Positions 56,214 through 64,000 of a DNA stretch of 64,000 bases are shown here, in pieces. Made by a program: the position numbers and the translations under genes. Numbering within the stretch: position 1 is the first letter of the stretch; every line of letters begins with the position of its first letter. The notes beneath the pieces were generated by a model, which did not search any database, was not told the origin of the DNA, and worked only from the letters and a program-made list of their open reading frames with translations. Source of the DNA: Lithospermum erythrorhizon (Eukaryota > Streptophyta > Magnoliopsida > Boraginales > Boraginaceae); assembly GCA_019722365.1 (NCBI GenBank), contig JADFUC010002364.1:1-64000 (forward strand), given 5' to 3'.

Positions 56214-56311
56214 ATCCGGCGGATATGTTGAGAAAGATAGTTACAGGGATCAAGCTCAAACAATCCGGCGGATATGTTGACAACGATAGTTACAGGGATC
56301 AAGCTCAATCA
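56214..56311 (+). repeat. 49-bp tandem duplication at the end of Tork pol
   Basis: ATCCGGCGGATATGTTGA then GATAGTTACAGGGATCAAGC occurs twice with a 49-base period (56214-56262 and 56263-56311). The first copy encodes the ADML end of RNase H; the second shifts the frame. Confidence 0.9.
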
Positions 56312-56448
56312 CTGTTTTATCTTGATCAATGTCCCTCGTACTAGAAGTGCCTAAGGGCACATATTGCAGAGGAAGATAAATTTGCATTTAGATTACTATT
56401 TGAAGTTGGAGGATATGTGGTTCTAAAGTGGAAGCCTAGGTGGATATT

Positions 56449-56813
56449 TGTTGAACTAGGCTTAAGAATAGCGTGTACCACATCGAATGATTTGAAGGAA
56501 TTGCCTCATACTTGGACCTATAAATAGGATCTTAGTTTTAGTGTATTCCTTCCACCAATAGTTAGTGAGTTTTGCTATATAGTGAAAAGACTCTTGTTTA
56601 TTCTTGAGTGTATTCATGATTCTAATTCCACAACTATTTAGTAATAAATTTGTCTTTCCTCCGTGGACTAGTCTAGGGTTACTATCGTAATTCTAGGAAA
56701 CCACGTTAAATTCTTTTTACCATTTCTTTATCGTTTGTTCCCTTGTGTGTTATTGTTTAGTTTATTTTATTGTCTTCGTGTTTCTAAACATTTGTTGTAG
56801 CTTCCACACAACA
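56449..56813 (+). repeat. Tork 3' LTR
   Basis: Partner of 52263-52632, with TATA CTATAAATAG at 56518. Just before it, GTGGAAGCCTAGGTGGATAT is the eroded polypurine-tract region. Confidence 0.85.
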
Positions 56814-59300
56814 CTAACAACAACATCGCAAAGTATATAATAAAATGAAATAAGAACATAGAACTAGAATGTTAAAGAGAATATTGTTTGGGCGGGATTT
56901 GAGGGAGGGAAGTTTCAAAATTGGAGTTGTAGTTCGGACAATTTTGGCCAATCTAATGGATGTTATAACGGAAATATTCAAAGTAATAAATTTTAATACA
57001 AGGATCAATGACAAATCGAAGACCAAGTACGCTGAATCAAACGTAACATGCCATGATCAAACGAAACAAATTTCATTTTTTTTTTGTTGTTGGAAATTTT
57101 TGTCCCCAAAAAATAAATTATGCGTCAAGATGGGGGGAAAAAGATCCAAATTAAGATATTTACAGTAATACTACGCATATAAAAACGAAACATGTTTGAC
57201 ATTTTATTGGGCTGCTCGACTATTATGAAAGCTCAAACCCACACTGCATGTTATATCGAACAGGTTGTCCCGCTTATTCCTTCCTCGTGAATTCTAACTA
57301 TGTTGAACGTTATTAATTCCGTCGAATAATTCCCTTTCTATAATTCATTTCAGATTCTTTTCTTGAGAAGGGAAAAACAATACTACAAAAAACGAGGTGG
57401 TGATATTACTGAAATTTAGAATCTTTTCCAACCTATCGATTTTATAGATATCTTATTAGCTTAAGTTATGTTTGAACATCAAAGCATGAGAATATAATTA
57501 TCTCTGGGAGAATCTAATTCTTGTGGATAAGTTGTAATTATATGCTTATGACATCAAGATAAGTGCGAGGTATTTGTTCCGCAAGATGGTTGAGTGGTTG
57601 ATGAAGGCAAGTAAAAGAACAAAGGGTAATAAGTGAGATGCTTTCAAAAAGCAAGATAAAATATCGGACTAAATTATGATCGAGTTGAAACTGGACCATT
57701 TAAAATATTGAATATTTCCTTCTAAGGGCCCTTTTCGGCTTCGCTGGTTTTATACTGCTCCATACCGAAAGTCCTTAATCCTAAAGTTTCGTAAATTATA
57801 CGGAGTATAATAACGAAAAAAAATGAAATTTTGACATCTTTTAACAATTCATGATAAGGTTAACAAGTGAACTCAAAGCTCGATTCATTCGCATCATTCT
57901 GCTCAACAATACTCGTGGCTCGGTTCGATAGTGTAACATGAAACCGAACCTTAAAATCCAAGCGTTTAATTTGACGACCAACCACAGCTTTATCCGCTTA
58001 CATCTGATCCACAATACTACTTGGGATATTTAATGAACCATGCTGAAATCTCATTAAAATACAAAATTTATCATCATCTATCTCTATTTTCTTCCTATTT
58101 CATCTACTCATCCATTCGATTCGTCACTGAATGGAGTCTAAACTTTTACTCAACGGTTCGATTCGAATCGCAAAAGTTCGCTCGGGATCAAGGTAAAATT
58201 CAAACGATAATTAAACGTTAAATCTCAAGATTCGACACTTTCAAACGATCTAACCTAAAGTTCACATTTCAAACGATATACTAAACCCAATAAAGCTCGA
58301 CATAGCTGTTCCTTTACAACTCTAGATAAGGTGAATGGCGAAAATTGATGGTTTAAGTCATGACTAAAGAAAGGAGTTGCTTATTTCAGTTTATAGAACA
58401 AGGTCAAGCCTATTGTCTCTCATTGAGGACTTATCTGAATATAACACGTGATATGATTTGAGTCAGTACGAAAAGAGTTTTTCACATCTTTAAGGTAAAC
58501 ACTGCACCTTTCAATTCATCGCATCACTGGGACGCGGAAAGACTGTGGTCACAACGCCGCCACGCCTCAGTCCACGCGGAACAACATCCACATCTCGCAA
58601 GATCCACTTTGGCGAGGAAGATTACACAAACCAGTTCCCAAGCCAATCATCTCAACTCGCCACACCTATATTGTTGAAAGTCCAAATAGCGAGATCTAAA
58701 TTGAGTGCGGGACAACTAATTTAGGAAACCTCCACACACCAACGAATCAAACCTCAACTAGGAATTTCTTGAATCCTCAAGCTCAAGAAAATTTATGGCA
58801 TCAAAAGGTAATAATAAAATTTTATTCCTCAATTGACATAAGTTTTATATTTGTTGACACAAGTTATTTGTTCCAATTGTATCAACTCCAACTTGAATAA
58901 ACTCATGATTGCCTTTGAAAAATTTGTAAAATTACTTAAAGTACCAATATCAAAACTTATTTGCAAATATGCAAATATAAATCTTGTCATTTTTATTATA
59001 CTACTTGTTGTCTTTTTTTTTTTTTTTGTATGGTCCCTGCATAGTTTATAACTTTATATATAAATCGCTCTCTATCGAGTATCACATTTGTTTAGGAAAA
59101 GGTCAATCTTCTCATTTTTTTAAAATTGCCTCCTAATACTTAAATTAATTCATACTCCGCATTCATGTACGTTTGGCTTCACTTTCCAGATCTTAACGTA
59201 AAGGGAATGGATTTTCCCCCTCCATTTTGCTGCATGGTCAATCAATAACCCATTACGTTAAAAAAATTGCCGCGGACCCGAAGATATATAAATAATTTCT
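56814..59300. other. Intergenic A/T-rich DNA, no gene recognised
   Basis: Contains short frames (56869-57168, 58021-58221) without motifs. A short palindrome-like TATACGGAGTATA is at about 57797. Sequence around 58000-58300 has a leader-like C/T-rich style as in LTRs, but no partner was found. A T-run is at 59013-59027. Confidence 0.4.
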
Positions 59301-60960
59301 GAATAAATTGACGGTACTAAAGACTAAAGATGATTATATGAGTAGTAGTTGTCATGGGAAATTTTTACATTCGTGAATCGGTCACGGGAGATGAAGCATT
59401 TAAAAATCGATAAATTAACCTAAACCGAATCCGACTCATGTTTGGCTTTTTAAATATCTTTCATCCTTATCAACACATCATCTCACAAAGCGACAATCTC
59501 TATCTTCTTCTTGTCTTACGAGAATCCCTTCCTCAAATTTTCTTCCATTTCTCTCTTCGATCAAGGCTCAAACTCAAAGATCATTTACCAATATCTTCCC
59601 CCATCATCTTCTTTGGAATTCATGTAAGAAAGTTCAAATCTTTTCTTGGGATCTTTCATGGCTTTGCACATAGCTTGACTTTTAGTTGACTTTACAAATC
59701 AATCTAAATTGTAATAATATTCTAGACTTCTAAATTGGTTATTTTGTAGCTTAGTCAAGCTTTTTGAATATTTGCCGAAAGTTAGTTTGATTTTTGTTGA
59801 CTTTTGTATAAATTGAATTTAATTGTGTTTCTAAGTTTGTTATGAGTAAGATGAATTTAATATAAAGAGTTAATTCATGATTTAAGACGTTGTTGAGGTT
59901 TGCGAAGTATAGGTTATCTCTTTTCTCCTAGGTTAGCTGACTTTCACGTTTGACTTTTTATAAGACTTTTTTAAATGTGTAGGGGTTAATTTGAGATCTT
60001 ATCAGAAGTTGTCAGAAGTGTTGACCACATTTATAACGACAGAGTGGGTTAGCCGAGAAAGTTGATTGAAATGGAAGAAGAATTGAGATTGGGAGATATT
60101 GCTTATTTATGGACTCAGGTTAAATAAGATGACTTATGTTGATTTGAAATGTTAAAGCGATGAAAGTGGAAATTTATGGGGCGATTGGGGTTATGTCCGA
60201 CGGGGTTGTTATTTCTGTTGTCTTATTCGGCTGCTTTTAGACCATTTAGCAATCGGCTCAATTCTAGAGTCGATAATGCATTCTACAAAGTTAGAAGTAT
60301 AGTAGTGTTTTCATTATAATTCTCGGTGTTTTGTTAGCCGACGCGGCAGCTACCGTGATTGCATTTCATGAGATTTCAGAATTGTTATGCTGAAGATTTA
60401 TCTCGTGCTCCTACATTACGCATTTCTACTTTAAATTGCGTGAAACATGTCATCGCTGCATGATTATATGCGAGAATAAAAGATACATGTCATTGTTGTA
60501 TGATTATGTGTAATTCATTCTACAATGGAATGGGCTTATATTTATCAAGTGATCAGATTTCGTCAATAAGACGGCTTGGAGCAGTAGCATTAGTCAACTC
60601 TCAACTTACGTTTTCTGCCCAGGCCTCATTTCAAGACTTCTATATTTCCGTATTCCCGCCGGCGGATTTGATTTTTGATTGTAAGATGTTTTAGCCAAAG
60701 GCTGATATTGCTCTGGGGAATGTGAGTAGTTAGTTATCGGGAGGTGTTGGTTGAGTCAAGGGTTTGGCCTTATACTGCATAAAGAAATGCGTGATTATCT
60801 ATGACCCTTTGTTGTGTGTATTGTTGCGCTGCCTTATACTACGGTATAAGAAATGTTTATTAGCGATCGTCCATTCCGCAGATTCGACAAAGATACAAGA
60901 CAAAGGGCTTGGGTGATAGCGTTTAGAGTATACGGTAGATGGGACGGTCACGACTGAGTT
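59300..60960 (+). repeat. Probable Ty3-type LTR fragment
   Basis: Style and short blocks match the Tekay LTRs: a C/T-rich leader, CATGTAAGAAAGTTCAAA (about 59620), GACTTTTAGTTGACTTT, and GTTGACTTTTGTATAAATTG. Internal duplications occur: CATGTCAT(C/T)G(C/T)TG(C/T)ATGATTAT (60448 and 60487), and GCCTTATACT with TAAGAAATG (60767 and 60831). No edges or partner were defined. Confidence 0.45.
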
Positions 60961-61049
60961 ATAGTCAATGTAGTCTCCTCTCTATTTTATTCTCGGTGAT
61001 TGCGCCTTATCATACTTTATATTATATTCGACACAAGCATGTCTTCGAG

Positions 61050-62205
61050 ACCTTCTTAAAAAATCTTGAATAATTGGCTCCCTATTGATACTCTTCTCCA
61101 TAAAAAGGGTATCCAATTCGCCTCTAAAAGCCAATGCTGTCGGAGTATTGAAAGCCTCAACCATGTCTTCCTCACCAACCCAATTGCTATTCACGTTTGG
61201 GATCATTATGTCGCGATTGCTGGTTTATGCAGCTGCATTTACCGCCTGCCTTTTTCAAGGCTCGGGAGCCTTACGGTAACCGGGGTGGTCATATCCGCCG
61301 CTCATTCCTCCGCTAATTTTTTGGTCATTAAGGGTGGCCCGGGGCCAAGCGCTAAACACGGAGAGAAACGGGACAGACGGATCGCTGCCGCATTAATCAT
61401 TGCCTTTCTATCATCATTCACTACATATGTCATTATAAACATCGGGAAGTGGGACCTCGTGGTCGGGCCGCCTGCTCAATGTCCATCCTTTAAAACCGCG
61501 CCCGAGGAAGCCGATGAAATTGATGTGGATCAAACCTCCAAGGGGTCACTTTAAACTGAATATTGATGGTGCTTTTAAGGATGCTTGGGGGGCCTCGAGG
61601 CATCATTCCGGGACGCTTCGTGACGATTGCTACGGTCATGGGCTGCTTGGCCGCCTTCCGCTTGATGTTTAGCCGTCGCTTATCATATTCGGGAGCCGTG
61701 TTTCATCGTAGGTTTCACTGATTAAAATCGACTCTTACTCTTTCCCGACGGTGCAAAAGTGAAGAAAGCTTATCGCTTGCATAATACGCTGTCTAGGTTA
61801 TTTCTTTCCGCCGCAGTGCCAGCGTGCCTGAGCGATCCACGTTGTCGTGAACAAACCAAAGTGGCTAATCAGCGGCTAGCTTTCCGCTGCGCAACGATCC
61901 TTCTCCCGCCACTGCATTTATGCTGACGGAAAGCTTCGCTCATTATCCACTCGAGAGTGTGGTGGCCGCTGCGTTCGAGGTTGGCTATGTGCATGCCGTT
62001 CAAGTTGTTTTGTTTCAAGGTGTCAAGTGCTCATGTCACCCGCATAAAGGCATATATTTTTGTATCTTTTGTATTACTTTTTATGGATTGTTTATTTTCA
62101 ATTTAATGCTTTCTTTACTTTTTGGTTATGTTTTTGGCGGTCGAAGCCCGCCTACTTTTAGATACAATACGATGGCTGGCCTTTATTTTGTTGCCTCGGT
62201 TTAAC
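61050..62205 (+). pseudogene. LINE ORF2 3' fragment: zf-RVT and RNase H
   Basis: NNWLPIDTLLHKKGIQFASK, then QCCRSIESLNHVFLTNPIAI and HVWDHYVAIAGL (61066-61224) is the zf-RVT domain ending plant LINE ORF2. After a spacer, HFKLNIDGAFKDAWGASR and LRDDCYGHGLLG (61540-61655) match the RNase H domain some plant L1 LINEs carry (KLNxDG start, first catalytic Asp present). Decay follows, and 61960-62204 looks like a LINE 3' tail without poly(A). It is 5'-truncated, as is common for LINE copies. It is plus-strand and from a different subfamily than the minus-strand LINE. Confidence 0.75.
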
Positions 62206-62901
62206 TCCAAAGATGATGACGGGACAATTATTTTTATTTTTATTAACACGAAGTCTTCAAAGTATGAATCCTAAAAATGACTAACCTATCCTCGAGTTTA
62301 CTAGAACTATTAAATTGAAGTACGCAATTTAAGATGGAAGAAAAATATACTTTTTCTTCCCGTAGGTTGGTCAACTATTTGATGGGGGAAGGGAGAGTTT
62401 TGCTCTTTGATTTCTACTCAAAATTTGACTCAATAGTGAACACTTAAATGAATCACAAAACATTGACTTATATAGATAATTCAAGGTGAAAGATTCAAGG
62501 TGGCAAAAATCTATCATTTCAGATAGACCGAGCATGCTTGAGGAAAATTTCATAATTGAATTTCAATCGCTTTTCTTTATATTACACTTCTGTAATTTTT
62601 TAAGTTTATAATTTAATTATAATTAATTCGTCTGTCAGACAAGCAGGTGACTCCTTAGGACCGACAACAATAGTAATTCATTAAATAATATTAGCCAAAT
62701 ATTATATATATTACATAGATTATGAGCGGACCCTAGTAAGTCATCATAACCCTAATGTCAACTCGATTAAATCCTAATGTATTAATCGTCAAACTAATTT
62801 ATATATGTTTGTACCCATACTTAAATGAGTAAATCGATTGTTCAATCTAATTGTTCAATGGATATTTAACATGAAATCAATATTCTCATAATTACAACAC
62901 T
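62206..62901 (-). repeat. Copia-type LTR (minus orientation)
   Basis: From 62901 the minus strand reads TGTTGTAATTATGAGAATAT, an LTR start like those at 43868 and 55313, immediately preceded by GGGCAAGTGGGAG (62902-62914), a good polypurine tract. The left end is undefined; AAAATTTGACTCAATAGTG at about 62420 resembles TGACTCAAAATG inside the solo LTR at 54363. Confidence 0.6.
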
Positions 62902-64000
62902 CCCACTTGCCCTTGCACGATTACTTGTATAAAATAGAAACGATTCTTTCGTCACGTGATTTCTAACAGTCAAGTTAAGGCAAGATTTGTGTTACCAAAC
63001 TCTTGCACCCTTAATTTTCTTGGTTAGATAAATTGATGAGATATCTAATTTACAACTAGTGGTGGCCACCTTAATCACCATCGATTCTCCAAGTTAGAGC
63101 ATGAATATTTAATATAATCTTAATGCTCCTAAATGGGGAGTGAGGCGACAACAATCTTACACGCAAATCTCCAACTTCCTCAAAAAATCTCAGATTGGGT
63201 CAAAAGAATGAAATACCGATTATAAATTAAGTGATCAGACTCCCTCCGCTTTCCTCATACTAAGTTTCGATCTACTGTCAGTTCACTTGCTGCCACTGTA
63301 TAAGTTTCTAAGCTTCCATTTGAACGTAGTCGGATAACTCCATCCTTGAACAAATGAAGTTGTTTTCCTTTTCCATGAGTGGGAAATTGACATTGAGGCT
63401 AGCCGGTTACTACCTCATGTACTTCATCCACGACTTCATTATCCTCGATAAGAAGACGGGTGACTTGCCTTGAATCTTTGTATATGTTCTTTTACTCCAC
63501 CTATCATACTCCTCCGTGGTAAGATGCTTTGACTCATGAATGGGAAATATACTTTCGAAAGTAGTATCAACACAAAGACAAAGGACGCAATGCCTCAAAC
63601 CCTCACAAAAGAGTGTCATACGATTTATGATAGCAAGTTCAGAATATCTCGACAATATCCGAATTGTCGAGAGAAGCGGCGAGATTAGTTCCTAAGCCAA
63701 ATGCTCAACCACGTGTCACCGGAAGCATACTTCGCGGGATACTCAAAAAATGAGATGTCTAGAATACAGTTTTTGCTCCCCGCTTCATCAACAAACGGTA
63801 GCGGTAAATCAAGCCCAACTCGTTCGAGACCAACGCAAGTTCCTCGCTCGATACGAATGTAAGACTGCCTTCATGTAATCTAGCCCACCTTCACCACTCA
63901 TACACGACCATAAAGAGGACCGCTCAAATGACCGGTGATTGAAAAGCTGAGCTATTAAGTACGAGGCAATCCAACCATGTATTACACGAGCGGGAAAGTT
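62902..64000 (-). other. Region behind the polypurine tract; internal part of a minus-strand element
   Basis: By position this should be the 3' end of the element whose LTR lies at 62901. The longest frame (63410-63655, 81 codons, minus) and a further readable stretch near 63270-63390 (HGKGKQLHLFKDGVIRL) show no RT or RNase H motif. It may be a non-autonomous element or too decayed to read; the window ends inside it. Confidence 0.35.

Larger units (their letters stand above)
52263..56813 (+). mobile_element. Tork-type Ty1/copia element
   Basis: Two LTRs of about 0.37 kb start TG(G/T)TTGAA(A/C)TAG and end in CACAA-type sequence. CTAA precedes the left one and follows the right one, a possible target duplication. 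Inside are gag with an exact CCHC knuckle, a deletion that removed protease and the integrase core, an integrase tail, RT and RNase H. RT is split by a solo LTR (54363-55313). The RNase H block of MYAMVCTRPDI type and the small LTRs fit the Tork lineage. It is non-autonomous. Confidence 0.85.

Overview
This is eudicot nuclear DNA. The only host gene I can reconstruct is a two-exon plant tetraspanin on the minus strand (44626-49842). Nearly everything else is transposable-element DNA: LTR retrotransposons of the Ty1/copia and Ty3/gypsy superfamilies, LINEs, and several small inverted-repeat elements. There are no bacterial-style operons, no CRISPR array, and no rRNA or tRNA gene that I could see. 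The species cannot be fixed from the sequence; the tetraspanin C-terminus and the transposon families fit a dicot.

Layout, left to right. A decayed Ty3 gag piece (60-720) precedes a roughly 9.3 kb SIRE/Maximus-type copia element (about 1075-10367). It has both LTRs, gag-pol, and the envelope-like reading frame of that lineage, all broken by stops and frameshifts. Next is a 5'-truncated Ty3 element of the Tat group (10500-about 15000), with pol, a tandem repeat and an antisense reading frame that has its own TATA box. A Tekay/Del-type chromovirus follows (15204-about 23790) with TGAAATAAC-starting LTRs, a tRNA-Met primer site, gag, protease, RT, RNase H, integrase and a chromodomain remnant. 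From 23.8 to 29.3 kb lies A/T-rich repetitive DNA with tandem modules, one copy of a large repeat, and a small inverted-repeat element.

From 29.4 to 42.9 kb there is a nest of insertions. A nearly complete minus-strand LINE (29400-35690) abuts a minus-strand copia protease-integrase fragment (35690-36910). That fragment is cut by a Tekay-type solo LTR (36911-39438). A second copy of the large repeat (39755-42990) is itself interrupted by a poly(A)-tailed retroposed insertion with an 11-bp target duplication (39990-41547) and by a Stowaway-like MITE. The tetraspanin gene then follows, with a 4.4 kb intron containing a foldback repeat, a microsatellite, a SINE-like segment and an inverted-repeat element.

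From 52263 to 56813 is a Tork-type copia element with 0.37 kb LTRs. Its RT is split by a 951-bp solo LTR flanked by a near-perfect 5-bp duplication. The right end holds an LTR-like block (about 59.3-60.96 kb), a plus-strand LINE 3' fragment (61050-62205), and a minus-strand copia LTR edge at 62901.

Two points matter to a reader. First, LTR pairs that are nearly identical in long blocks differ mostly by 1-3 nt gaps, often in homopolymer runs, and almost every element frame is broken the same way, so consensus errors should be considered alongside real decay. Second, I found no clearly new biological system. The most unusual items are the antisense frame in the Tat element, a 77-nt near-perfect hairpin at 43366, the envelope-like frame in the SIRE element, and the repeat-filled tetraspanin intron.
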